Below the pieces are notes generated by a model, which ran no database searches, had not been told where the DNA came from, and saw nothing but the letters and a program-made list of their open reading frames with translations. 64,000 nt of DNA. Origin: Verrucomicrobiota bacterium (lineage in GTDB: Bacteria > Verrucomicrobiota > Verrucomicrobiia > Opitutales > Opitutaceae). Location of the stretch: NCBI GenBank assembly GCA_023399155.1, contig JAEWQP010000008.1, positions 1 to 64,000 on the forward strand, read 5' to 3'. Position numbers and translations under genes: made by a program. Shown here in pieces: positions 27,730-36,520 of the stretch (the stretch's first letter is position 1; each line of letters begins with the position of its first letter).

Positions 27730-28362
27730 ATGAACCCCGTACGCTTGGCCCTGGCCTGTGCCATGGCATTCACCTGTCTTGTCCGGACGTCCAGCGCCAC
27801 GACGGTGATCCCGCCCACCCTCGACGAACTCGTGGAGCGCGCCGGCTCCGTCGTTCGTACCCGGGCCCTCGATACCCGCTGTGAATGGCGCGGCGAGGGC
27901 GACGAACGCCGCATCGTGACCGTGGTGACCTTCGCCGTCGATGAGACGATCGTCGGCCCGGCGCAGGAGACAGTCGAACTCGAGTTTCTCGGCGGCGAGA
28001 TCGACGGCGAGCGCATGTTCGTCGCGGGCCAGACGCTGTTTGCCCCGGGTCACGAGGACATCCTCTTCGTCTCGCGCCAGCTCAACGCCGTCACCCCGCT
28101 CGTGCGCATGATGTTCGGGCGCTATCTCGTGGCCGAACATGAGGACGGTCGCGCGTTCATCGCGCGCGCCAACGGCACACCCCTCCTTGCCACCGACCAG
28201 GTCTCCGCCCCGATTAACAACCCACCCGAGGGCGAGGTCCTCGCCATGGTCCTCGCAGCCGGCCCGATGACGCCCGACGCTTTCGCTGATGCCATCCGCG
28301 AGTCCGCGCGGCAGCAGGGCCGCTCCGACGTCAGCGCCAGCGTGGGAGGGCAGGACAAATGA
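27730..28362 (+). CDS. exported protein of unknown function, partner of the matrixin
   Basis: A 210-residue protein with a signal peptide (residues 1 to about 23, core ALACAMAFTCLV). The mature part alternates beta strands (VTVVTFAVDETIVGP, VELEFLGGEIDGERMFVAGQ, DILFVSRQLN) and ends in an Ala-rich helix and a Ser/Gly tail. No family is recognised and no catalytic motif is seen. Its stop codon overlaps the ATG of the metalloprotease at 28359 (ATGA), so the two are translationally coupled. A role in protease maturation, inhibition or surface attachment is plausible but is inference from the coupling alone. Confidence 0.75.
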   Translation: MNPVRLALACAMAFTCLVRTSSATTVIPPTLDELVERAGSVVRTRALDTRCEWRGEGDERRIVTVVTFAVDETIVGPAQETVELEFLGGEIDGERMFVAGQTLFAPGHEDILFVSRQLNAVTPLVRMMFGRYLVAEHEDGRAFIARANGTPLLATDQVSAPINNPPEGEVLAMVLAAGPMTPDAFADAIRESARQQGRSDVSASVGGQDK

Positions 28363-31300
28363 AAGCGCGCCCCCTTGCCTTCGCCGCCGGGCTGATTGCG
28401 ACTGCGCTCCTGGGCACGATCGTCCGCGCCTACGACTTCATGGACGGGGTCCCCGCGTGGCCCAATGGCAACGTGACACTCGAACTGCAACTGGGCGTCT
28501 CGCCGACCTACTCCGATGGTACCACGCCAAACAGCACGGCCATTCAGGCAATCGCGGCGTGGAATCCCTACATGGGTCGCGTACAGTTCACCTACGTCAA
28601 CAACTCGGGAGCCGCCAAGTCGCGGACCAACGGCAAGAACAACGTCTTCTTCAACAACAAGGTCTTCGGCAGCGACTTCGGTGACGGCGTCCTCGCCGTC
28701 ACCACCGGCCGGACCAATTCGAGCGGTCCGATCGAAATGGATGTGGTGGTGAATACCGCGCACTCGTGGGACTCCTACCGCGGATGGCTGCAGTCCCCGA
28801 AGTACGACCTGCGCCGGGTGCTCGCCCACGAGTTCGGCCATGTGCTCGGCCTGGATCATCCCGACGAGGCCGGCCAGTGGATTCCAGCCCTGATGAATTC
28901 TCACATCAGCGACACCGAGACAACCGTATTGGACGACCAGGACGGAATCGCCGCGCGCTATGGGCGCGGCGTTTCAAACCCGGCGGTGGCGCCGACGATC
29001 GTCGACCACCCGCAGAGCGTGTCCATAATGGAAGGATACGTTGTCACGATGTTCGGATCGGCGACTGGATCGAATCCCCTTGCCTATCAATGGCTCAAGA
29101 ATGGCGAGCAGATCAACGGTGCCACGAAAAACTACATCCAGTTCGACGCTGTGCGCGTCTCGGACGCCGGGACCTACAAGCTCCGCGTATCGAACGAAGT
29201 GGGCTCGGTGACGAGCACAGGAGCAGTCCTGTCCGTCGAGGCGGCCACGCTGCCCGTCTTCAGCACACAGCCGCCCGCCAGCGCCTCGGTCGAGGAAGGC
29301 GGATCTCTCAATCTCTATGCCTACGCGTCAAGCAACGTCTGGATCAGCTCTTATCAATGGACACGCGACGGTGTCAACGTGCCCGGTGCCACGAGCCATT
29401 ACCTGACGATCTCCAACGCGACGAGCGCGGATGCAGGCACGTATCGCATTGTAGCGACCAACATCGCCGGTTCCACGACGAGCAGCGCGTGCGTGATCAC
29501 GGTCATCCCGCCGCGCCCGCCTGTCTTCACCACGCAACCCAGCAGCGGACGAACGATAGTCGGAAACGGATTCAGTTTCTCATGTTCGGTAAACAGCGTC
29601 CAAACCGTAACCTATCAGTGGTCACATGACGGAGTCGACATTCCCGGCGCGACCGGTTCGTGGCTGCAGCTAGGTTCAACCAAGGCCGCCGATGCGGGCA
29701 CCTATCAGGTCACGGTCACAAACGTAGCAGGCAGCGTCACCTCCAGTCCTGCCACGCTCACACTCGAGCCACTTCTGCCGCCACAGCGTACGATCCTGTC
29801 AAACGTCACCCCGGCTCTGGGGAGCTCGTTCAGACTCTCAGTCGGCTACAGCTGGAACGAGTCGCCCATGACCTACCAATGGTACATGGATGGCGTGGCC
29901 ATTCCAGGCGCGACGAGCTACGAGTATTACGTCAATCAGGCGAGCGCCGCCCACGCAGGCGAGTATTTCGTGGTGGTTTCGAACGCCTCCGGCTCGACCA
30001 CCAGTACGACGTCGCTCGTGCAGGTGACAGGGACAAGCACTGTGCCGCTCGGCGGCTGGAAGCAGGCGCTTACCCAGTCGGGCGTCGTGCATTTCCTTTT
30101 CGAGAACCCGGCCCGCGTTGAACGGTTCGATCTCGCCAACCAGACTTGGTTGGCGCCGGTTACGCTCAATCGCACGCCGGTGGCGATGACGTTCGCCTCC
30201 CCGGCCATGGCCGTCGTCGCCTTCGGTCGCTCCCTCGCCACCGTCAACCTGGCGACCGGCGCCGAGTCGCCGATCGCGAACCTCACCCAATCCCCCGTCG
30301 AACTCCAGGTTCACGACGGTCGCGTGTATTTCCTCTGCTACGACCCTGTCTACTCGAGCTCCCGCAGTTTCGGGAGCGTCGCCTTGACCGGGGCGGGCAC
30401 GGTGGCGTGGCACGCGGGTTCCTATGATCTCGGGCAGGATTTCGCGATCGATCAGAGCCTCGGCCTCGCGATCTTCCCGCGCTCCTGGGGCGGCGGAATG
30501 CGCGCCTACCAAATCACTGCCGAGGGTACCCTCGGCAGCTACTTCGAGACGACAAGCGCGCCGGGCTACAGCTCGGAGGGTGCCGTGTATCTTCGGCCGG
30601 ATGGAGTCGCCGTCTTTTCCGGCTCAGGCTACGTGTTTGCAGCAGACGACCTTTCCGGGCTCGGCATCATCGGCGAACGCTTCGATGGGGTGGACTTTGC
30701 CGCGGACCAAACCGCGCTGGTGCTGCGCGGTAATCGGGTCACGGGCTATGCTTCCGACCTCAGCGAACGGGGAAGCCTGACGCTGTCCCGCTTCGCGCAA
30801 CAGATCGTCGTGTTTGGGGATGAACTGTTCACGTTCACTCAGCCCTCATCAACCGCAGGCGGGACCATCTTGTGGGAAAAGCATCCTCTGGACGGACTCG
30901 CAAACCCGGCCGAACTCGCCGCCGTATTGCCCACCAACCTGGGCTACACGCCTGATGAAGTCATGATCGACCGGGACGGCGTGGTGCTCGTCTACAGCCG
31001 GGTTCACGGCAACATCTTCCGGTGGTCCACGGTCGAGCAGCGCTATCTTGAGTCGATCCCACTCCATGGACGTCCGAACTCGATCACCTACTCGCCTGAG
31101 GCACACTGCATCTACACCGGGTATGCCGACGGCCGGGTCCGCATGATCGACGTTTCTGCTGGGCTCGAGGAACAGGACTTCGTCAAGGCGGGTTCGTCGT
31201 CGGTGGTCGTCTGTGCCGCCGGCGATCTCCTCGTCGTCGGCGGGAACACGTACTATGCCAGCCTGCTGGACATCTACGACAGCGCAGGTCTCCGCACCGC

Positions 31301-32645
31301 GACCAGCTCCTCGAGCGGCTTCTCCCGGACGACCGCATGGAACGCATCCCGTCGCCGCGTCTACTACTTTCGCGAATACTATTCCAGCGGCTACATTTAC
31401 TACACGGAGATCGCCGAGGACGGCACCGTCGTCGAGAACAGGAACTCGCCCTACCTCGAAGAAGGTACCATGGCGTCCCCCATCCGCATCTCGCCCAACG
31501 GCGAGATCCTGCTGCTGGGAAGCGGCGCCTTCCTCAACGTCGACACGCTCGCCAAGAACAACACCCTGCCCCATGCCGTCTCGGACATGGCATGGCTCGG
31601 GCAGCGCGTCTTCACGATCCGTCAGACGCTCGGGGGAAGCGAGGTGCAGCGCTGGGGAGGGACAAACTACGCGCTCGACGCATCATGCGCCCTCTCGGGC
31701 TACGGCGTCCGTCTCCTCGCCTGCGGTGAGGACCGCCTGCTCGCCGTGACGCAACGCGCAGGCGGACGCGTCGCGTTCACGCTCCTCGACGCAAACCTGA
31801 AGACCCGTACACACTTTGAGAATACGCCCGATCTCTCCACGAGTTCGCTCGCCAATCTCTCCACCCGGGGCGGCGTGGGTACCGGGGATGGCGTGATGAT
31901 TGCGGGCTTCGTCGTCGGCGGCACCCAGGGCAAGCGCGTGCTCGTGCGCGCCATCGGACCGACGATGCGCGAGCTCGGCGTGCAGGAACCGCTGGCGGAC
32001 CCAGTCCTCACTCTCGTCCGCAGCGGCGTGGCCGTCGGCCGGAACGACGACTGGCAGAGCGACGAGTCTGCGGATCTGCGCGACGCGTTTTCCGAGGCCG
32101 GGGCCTTCCCGCTGCCCGCTGGCTCACGCGACGCCGCACTCGTGGCCGAGCTTGCTCCCGGGGCCTACACCGCGCTTGTCAGCGGTAAGGACCAGGCCGG
32201 GGGCGTTGCCCTTGTCGAGGTGTACGATCTCGACCTCGACTCCACCGACCGTCGGCTGGTCAACATCTCCACGCGTGCCGTCGTCGGCGCAGGCGAGCGG
32301 GTGCTCATCCCCGGTCTTGTCATCACGGGATCACAGCCCAAGCGGCTCCTGATACGGGCCGTCGGTCCGGGCCTGTCGATATTCAGTCTCACGGGGATCG
32401 CGGATCCGAAACTCGAGATCGTCGATCGGGAGGGCCAGCTCGTCGCGGTGAACGACAACTGGAACACTGACAATGTCGACATGACGAGGGCTGCCAGCGC
32501 CTCCGCAGGGGCGTTTGCTCTCACGGCGGAAAGCCGGGACGCGGCGCTCGTCACCACGCTCTCTCCGGGCATCTACACGGTGATCGTGAGTGGTGTGGAC
32601 GGGGCCACCGGCTTGACGCTCGTGGAAGTCTACGAGGTGCCCTGA
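28359..32645 (+). CDS. large secreted matrixin-type metalloprotease with Ig-like domains
   Basis: A 1428-residue exported protein. The signal peptide is residues 1-24. The metzincin/matrixin domain (about 25-210) has zinc-binding HEFGHVLGLDH (His157, catalytic Glu158, His161, His167) and a Met-turn ALMNSH near 178. Four Ig-like domains follow (about 215-560), each with the Y-Q-W-x-x-(D/N)-G and D-A-G-x-Y pattern. A beta-propeller-like stretch of short strand repeats covers about 570-1140. Two copies of the shared 140-residue module start near 1163 (NLSTRGGVG) and 1299 (NISTRAVVG), ending VEVYEVP. It probably degrades or binds extracellular protein or matrix. The absence of a propeptide cysteine switch is typical of bacterial matrixins. 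It is coupled to the unknown gene upstream. Confidence 0.85.
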   Translation: MKARPLAFAAGLIATALLGTIVRAYDFMDGVPAWPNGNVTLELQLGVSPTYSDGTTPNSTAIQAIAAWNPYMGRVQFTYVNNSGAAKSRTNGKNNVFFNNKVFGSDFGDGVLAVTTGRTNSSGPIEMDVVVNTAHSWDSYRGWLQSPKYDLRRVLAHEFGHVLGLDHPDEAGQWIPALMNSHISDTETTVLDDQDGIAARYGRGVSNPAVAPTIVDHPQSVSIMEGYVVTMFGSATGSNPLAYQWLKNGEQINGATKNYIQFDAVRVSDAGTYKLRVSNEVGSVTSTGAVLSVEAATLPVFSTQPPASASVEEGGSLNLYAYASSNVWISSYQWTRDGVNVPGATSHYLTISNATSADAGTYRIVATNIAGSTTSSACVITVIPPRPPVFTTQPSSGRTIVGNGFSFSCSVNSVQTVTYQWSHDGVDIPGATGSWLQLGSTKAADAGTYQVTVTNVAGSVTSSPATLTLEPLLPPQRTILSNVTPALGSSFRLSVGYSWNESPMTYQWYMDGVAIPGATSYEYYVNQASAAHAGEYFVVVSNASGSTTSTTSLVQVTGTSTVPLGGWKQALTQSGVVHFLFENPARVERFDLANQTWLAPVTLNRTPVAMTFASPAMAVVAFGRSLATVNLATGAESPIANLTQSPVELQVHDGRVYFLCYDPVYSSSRSFGSVALTGAGTVAWHAGSYDLGQDFAIDQSLGLAIFPRSWGGGMRAYQITAEGTLGSYFETTSAPGYSSEGAVYLRPDGVAVFSGSGYVFAADDLSGLGIIGERFDGVDFAADQTALVLRGNRVTGYASDLSERGSLTLSRFAQQIVVFGDELFTFTQPSSTAGGTILWEKHPLDGLANPAELAAVLPTNLGYTPDEVMIDRDGVVLVYSRVHGNIFRWSTVEQRYLESIPLHGRPNSITYSPEAHCIYTGYADGRVRMIDVSAGLEEQDFVKAGSSSVVVCAAGDLLVVGGNTYYASLLDIYDSAGLRTATSSSSGFSRTTAWNASRRRVYYFREYYSSGYIYYTEIAEDGTVVENRNSPYLEEGTMASPIRISPNGEILLLGSGAFLNVDTLAKNNTLPHAVSDMAWLGQRVFTIRQTLGGSEVQRWGGTNYALDASCALSGYGVRLLACGEDRLLAVTQRAGGRVAFTLLDANLKTRTHFENTPDLSTSSLANLSTRGGVGTGDGVMIAGFVVGGTQGKRVLVRAIGPTMRELGVQEPLADPVLTLVRSGVAVGRNDDWQSDESADLRDAFSEAGAFPLPAGSRDAALVAELAPGAYTALVSGKDQAGGVALVEVYDLDLDSTDRRLVNISTRAVVGAGERVLIPGLVITGSQPKRLLIRAVGPGLSIFSLTGIADPKLEIVDREGQLVAVNDNWNTDNVDMTRAASASAGAFALTAESRDAALVTTLSPGIYTVIVSGVDGATGLTLVEVYEVP

Positions 32646-33411
32646 GCAGACATCGACTGCGCCCCGATGCTGACCGCCGCGGTCCCCTGGAGCGGTCAGC
32701 GGTCGGCGCTCACGAGATTCGATCCAGTCACAGAGGTCACGGAGGAGACACAGAGATCACGGAGAAGGGCGTTTTCACAGGAGGAAGCGGAGGTAACCGA
32801 GGATCAATCGAGGACGGTCTCGCCCTCCGTTCTCTTCGTTACCTTCTGTGAATCCATTCGGTGAAGTCAGATGTGCCCAGAGGATCGGCAAGAGAACGAG
32901 AAGAGTGAATACCGGGGGCTCCGCCCGCCTCGATCTTTGCATTTGGTTCGTTCTTAGCGCCTTGGCGTCTTGGCGCGAGATCTGTTTTCTCGGTTCGTCA
33001 GCTTCCCTCCCGTCACGATCCCGATCCGGTCACAAAGGTCACGGAGGAGACACAGAGATCAGGGAGAAAGCCCTCTTCACAGGAGGAAACAGAGGTACCA
33101 AGGAGTTGGGTACAGGAAGATTCACCCACTTCGTGTCCTCGTCTCTGGTCCTTCCTTGGCGCCGTGGCGTCTTGGCGCGAGATCAGTCTTCCCGCTTCGT
33201 CAGCATCCGCTTCTTCACGATCCGGTCACTGAGGGCACGGAGGAGACACAGAGGTCACAGAGAAAGGCATTCTCACCGAAGGAAACGGAGGTAACCGAGG
33301 ACCGCTCGAAGGCGGCGCGGCCTTTGTTCTCGTCGTATCCTTCGGTGGATCTGCCTGAACGAACCCCTGGACTCGCACCGGAAACTGCGGCGAGAAGCGC
33401 GCTTCGCAGGA
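32646..33411. repeat. repeat block downstream of protease and microcompartment operon
   Basis: Three successive composite units. Family A forward copies lie at about 32730-32800, 33025-33105 and 33230-33310. Family B copies lie at about 32955-33000 and 33155-33205, each followed by ttcgtcagc. This is the clearest place to see that A and B form one composite unit of about 200-290 bp. No gene is seen. Confidence 0.8.
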
Positions 33412-34347
33412 TCAGCCCTTGGGCGCGGCGACCTTGGCCAGCGTTTCCTTGAGGGCGCGGGCCGAGGCCTGGAGCGCTTGGAGTTCCTTGGGCCAGAGTT
33501 CGATCTCCACCTGCTCCAGGGCGCCCCCGCGTCCGAGGACCGTGGGCACGCTGAGGCAGACGTCGCGGAGACCATAGCGGCCCTTCTGGAGCGTCGAGAC
33601 GGGCAGCAGCGTGCGCCGATCGAGCAGGATCGCGTGAATGACCTCGGCGATGGTGAGTCCGACGGCCCAGCCCGCCCCACCCTTGCGCTGGATCACCTCG
33701 GCACCGCTGCCCTTGGTGCGTTCGAAGACCGTGTTCTGGAAGGCCGGCGAGAATCCCGGCACCTTGGCGAGGCTCATGCCGTTGAAACCGGCGCTTGACC
33801 ACACCGGGACCATGGAGTCGCCGTGCTCGCCAAGAATCAGCGCGTTGACCTGCGTGGGCGCCAGCTTCAGCGCCTCGGCGATGAGCGAGCGGAAACGGGC
33901 CGTGTCAAGCATCGTGCCAAGACCGATCACCTGCTGCCAGGGCAGCCCGAGGTAGGCGGTGGCGAGCTGCGTCAGGATGTCGACGGGGTTGGAGACGACG
34001 AAAATGATCGCATTCGACTTCAGTCCGGCGGACTTGATCGAACCGAGGATCTGCGAGAAGAGCGCGACATTGCGATTGACCAGCTCGAGGCGCGATTCAT
34101 CGGGCTTGCGACGCAAGCCGGCCGTGATGACGAACATGTCGGAATCCTTCGCGCGCTCATAGTCGCCCGCATAGATGCGCTGGCCGCCCACCACGGACGT
34201 GCCGTGCAGGAGGTCGAGCGCCTCGCCGGTCGCGACATCGGCATTGGCGTCAAGTATCTGGATTTCTGGTACGAGTCCGGCGCACTGCAGGGCAAAAGCG
34301 GCATTGGAGCCGACGCGGCCGCCGCCGCCGATGATGGTGATTTTCAT
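33412..34347 (-). CDS. mdh: malate/lactate dehydrogenase of the microcompartment locus
   Basis: A 311-residue NAD-dependent 2-hydroxyacid dehydrogenase. The N-terminal Rossmann motif is IIGGGGRVGSNAA. The specificity loop AGLRRKPDESR carries Arg where lactate dehydrogenases have Gln, favouring a dicarboxylate such as malate. Further marks are the catalytic Asp/Arg region GLGTMLDTARFRSLIAEAL and active-site His in GEHGDSMVP. Start ATG 34347 precedes the first strand; an upstream extension to 34413 runs through a repeat. It is the last gene of the microcompartment operon. In PV-type loci a homologue at this position is thought to regenerate NAD for the aldehyde dehydrogenase. Whether malate, lactate or lactaldehyde chemistry applies here is not decided by sequence. 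Confidence 0.88.
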   Translation of the reverse strand: MKITIIGGGGRVGSNAAFALQCAGLVPEIQILDANADVATGEALDLLHGTSVVGGQRIYAGDYERAKDSDMFVITAGLRRKPDESRLELVNRNVALFSQILGSIKSAGLKSNAIIFVVSNPVDILTQLATAYLGLPWQQVIGLGTMLDTARFRSLIAEALKLAPTQVNALILGEHGDSMVPVWSSAGFNGMSLAKVPGFSPAFQNTVFERTKGSGAEVIQRKGGAGWAVGLTIAEVIHAILLDRRTLLPVSTLQKGRYGLRDVCLSVPTVLGRGGALEQVEIELWPKELQALQASARALKETLAKVAAPKG

Positions 34348-34440
34348 TGTTTGAAGATGGTAACGGAGGAGAACGAGAGCCGAGATCTTCGGGCGATCGC
34401 CCGGGCGGCGCACGAATGCGGCTCACCCGGAGGGTTCGCC

Positions 34441-35544
34441 CTACCTTTTCAGCTGGCGCAGGATCGCTTCGGTGACCTGCCGGACGATGGCCTCGACCTC
34501 GGGGTCGGAGGCGGGCGAGTGGCCATTCTGTCCGGAGTCTTCCTGCGGGGGCACGTCGCAGACGACGGTCGGGCGGAAGCTCGCGCTGTCGCACAGCTCG
34601 CATTCCTTGAGATCGGAGCGCGGGTCCGGCATCCCGAGCTTCTGGCGCAGCTGGATGAGTTCCTTCGCCTGGGCACCGGTGAAGCGGTGCACGCCGCCGC
34701 CCAGTCCGGTCGCAATCCAGATCGTCCGGCAGTAGGAGTCGATGTTCTCCATCTTCCAGTAGGCGTCCTCGACGTCCTTGCCCCAGCAGATCACGCCATG
34801 ATTCTTCATCAGCACGGCCTGGTGAGTCTTTCCCACCTCGCCGACCTCGTCCGCGTTTGCGGGCGTGCCCGGCGTCTTGTATTCGGCGATCCCGATCTTG
34901 CCGAGGAACACCTCGGCCTCGGGGATCAAGCAGGTCGGTATCTCCACGTTGGCGATGGCGAACGCTGTGGCATGGGGCGGGTGCGCGTGCACGCACGCCT
35001 TCGCGGCGGGCTGGCGCTTCATGATGCCGAAATGCGTCATCGCCTCGCTCGTCCGCTTGCGCGTGCCGGCGAGCTGGTTGCCGTCGAGATCGACCAGGCA
35101 CATGTCGGCCGGCGTCATGAATCCCTTGCAGATCAGCGTGGGCGTGCACAGCGCTAGATTATCGCCCACGCGGATCGTGATGTTGCCGCCGTTGCCGTCG
35201 GTGTATTCACGCTGCCACAACCGCCGGCCCATGTCGCACATGCGCTCCTTGAGCAACTCGATCGGCGGGGACCGGAAGAAGGCGTCGATCGCCTCGGGCG
35301 TGCGCGGGTCCGAGCCCGGCGTCCACGTGAACTCGTGATCCGGCACGCCTGGTTCGGCGCGGGTGCGTCCGTTGACCGCCGACCGGGTGCCCCGCACCGG
35401 GCCGGGGCCGGTGTTGCCCGAGCGCTTGAACTCGGCGACGGAATCGCGGGCCGACGGCGTGAGAAGGGCGCCGGCCGGGATCGAGGCGAGTCCGCCGGAG
35501 CGGAGCAGTTGGTCGACGTCGCGGGCGGTGAGGACTTTGGCCAT
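34441..35544 (-). CDS. class II aldolase (fuculose/rhamnulose-phosphate aldolase-like), microcompartment-targeted
   Basis: A 367-residue zinc aldolase of the AraD/FucA family. N-terminal segment LTARDVDQLLRSGGLASIP is followed by GALLTPSARD, typical of microcompartment-associated aldolases. The core (about 95-290) has GNGGNITIRVGD, TPADMCLVDLDG, zinc ligands HAHPPHATAF and a further His in MKNHGVICWG. A flexible Asp/Pro/Ser linker leads to a C-terminal amphipathic helix (EVEAIVRQVTEAILRQLKR) with the look of an encapsulation peptide. It should cleave fuculose- or rhamnulose-1-phosphate to dihydroxyacetone phosphate and L-lactaldehyde inside the shell. This is the signature enzyme separating PV-type from Pdu/Eut-type compartments. 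Confidence 0.9.
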   Translation of the reverse strand: MAKVLTARDVDQLLRSGGLASIPAGALLTPSARDSVAEFKRSGNTGPGPVRGTRSAVNGRTRAEPGVPDHEFTWTPGSDPRTPEAIDAFFRSPPIELLKERMCDMGRRLWQREYTDGNGGNITIRVGDNLALCTPTLICKGFMTPADMCLVDLDGNQLAGTRKRTSEAMTHFGIMKRQPAAKACVHAHPPHATAFAIANVEIPTCLIPEAEVFLGKIGIAEYKTPGTPANADEVGEVGKTHQAVLMKNHGVICWGKDVEDAYWKMENIDSYCRTIWIATGLGGGVHRFTGAQAKELIQLRQKLGMPDPRSDLKECELCDSASFRPTVVCDVPPQEDSGQNGHSPASDPEVEAIVRQVTEAILRQLKR

Positions 35545-35825
35545 GGGTGAACGAGGAGAAATCGTGACGGTGAGCGTGGGCGGAACGGCAGTCCGCTAGA
35601 GCCGTTTCAGAAAAGTCGTAGCCGCGCGGGATAAGTGGTTCAGGAGGCGTCCGGATGGATTCTGCCCGTCTGAGACGGCTACGACATTTCCGGAGCCGCT
35701 GTAGTTGCTGAAATGGATGCCGAACTGCGGCTTCGCAGCCAAGGCGAGCGCTCCGGGCAGATCGTTTCGTGTGCGCAGCGCCTTCGGAAAAAACGCCCTA
35801 CCTCGGAAGATCTGTGCGCGGGCGT
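35545..35825. repeat. intergenic element with inverted repeats inside the microcompartment operon
   Basis: A gap of 281 bp between aldolase and BMC-P genes that otherwise nearly abut. Inverted repeat GTCGTAGCCG (35615-35624) / CGGCTACGAC (35676-35685) encloses a perfect palindrome CCGTCT-G-AGACGG (35666-35678). A 77-codon frame (35596-35829, GTG start overlapping the upstream TGA) crosses it and resembles no protein, so it is left as unproven. The element may be a small REP/MITE-like insertion or an mRNA processing/stability structure setting relative expression of aldolase and shell genes. Confidence 0.5.
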
Positions 35826-36140
35826 TCACGACAGGTTCTTGGTGCTCGGCGGCGGCGCGTAGTGGATGGCGTCGACGATGGCGGCGTTGAACGCGTCGAT
35901 GGGCGTGGGTTGCTTGAACGGTGCCGTCGCCTCGGCACCCTCCGTGAAACCGATGACGTGTCCGACGCCGGCACCGAGGTTGTCATACACCACGACCGAA
36001 TTGCCGGCAGCCAGCGGCACCAGGGGTGCGCCGGCCAGTTGCTCGCGCGACAGCGGCTGCACGACAAGAAACCGCGCCCCGCCGAATGCAGGATCCTGCC
36101 GGCTGAGCGTGACGCGACCGATGACGTGTCCGAGGCGCAT
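35826..36140 (-). CDS. BMC-P shell vertex protein (EutN/CcmL family), first of three
   Basis: A 104-residue pentameric shell protein that caps vertices of the polyhedral compartment. It starts with MRLGHVIGRVTLSRQDP and carries LVVQPL, the pore-side VPLAAGNSVVVYDNLGAGVGHVIGFTEGAEA and the end strand APFKQPTPIDAFNAAIVD, all usual for EutN/CcmL. It lies two bases after the next BMC-P gene. Having three BMC-P genes in one locus is a trait of PV-type compartments. Confidence 0.93.
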   Translation of the reverse strand: MRLGHVIGRVTLSRQDPAFGGARFLVVQPLSREQLAGAPLVPLAAGNSVVVYDNLGAGVGHVIGFTEGAEATAPFKQPTPIDAFNAAIVDAIHYAPPPSTKNLS

Positions 36141-36142
36141 GG

Positions 36143-36445
36143 TTACGCAGGCGAGAGGCGAGAGGCGAAAGGAGAGAGGGCCGGCCCCGGCTCATCCAGG
36201 ATTGCGGCGATGTAGTTGCGGAGTGGAGAGTGTTGGTCCTGCACGATCGCGCGGGTGCGGGATCCGTCGGTCGAGATGAGCACGCGCTGATGCATGCCCG
36301 CGCCGAGACAATCAATGGCGAGGATTGGCGCACCTTCCGCGCGTCCTTCGTCGTCGAGCGGCTGGCAGATGACGCTCCGAAAGCCCACCAGGCTCGGATG
36401 GCAGTGGGTCGTCACGATATTGCCGTCGATGCGGGCGAGGATCAT
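36143..36445 (-). CDS. BMC-P shell vertex protein (EutN/CcmL family), second, with repeat-derived tail
   Basis: A 100-residue vertex protein: MILARIDGNIVTTHCHPSL, VICQPLDDEG, AIDCLGAGMHQRVLISTDGSRTR and a terminal helix. The last 11 residues (LSPFASRLSPA) are encoded by gcgaaaggagag/ggcgagaggcgag sequence, which belongs to the tcgcctctcgcctct intergenic repeat family. The native stop has therefore probably been replaced by a repeat-encoded tail. The tail is short and would lie outside the conserved fold, so assembly may be unaffected. Flanked by aldehyde dehydrogenase and the first BMC-P gene. Confidence 0.9.
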   Translation of the reverse strand: MILARIDGNIVTTHCHPSLVGFRSVICQPLDDEGRAEGAPILAIDCLGAGMHQRVLISTDGSRTRAIVQDQHSPLRNYIAAILDEPGPALSPFASRLSPA

Positions 36446-36520
36446 CGGAGTGGCGAGTGACGAATGGCGAGTGACGCGTTGCCGAACAGGCGCAGGCGAG
36501 AGCGTTCGGGGCAGTCGTGT

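Noticed and set aside
35596..35829. 77-codon frame in the shell operon
   Set aside because: It crosses an inverted-repeat element, resembles no family and has ambiguous composition. Reported only as an unproven frame.
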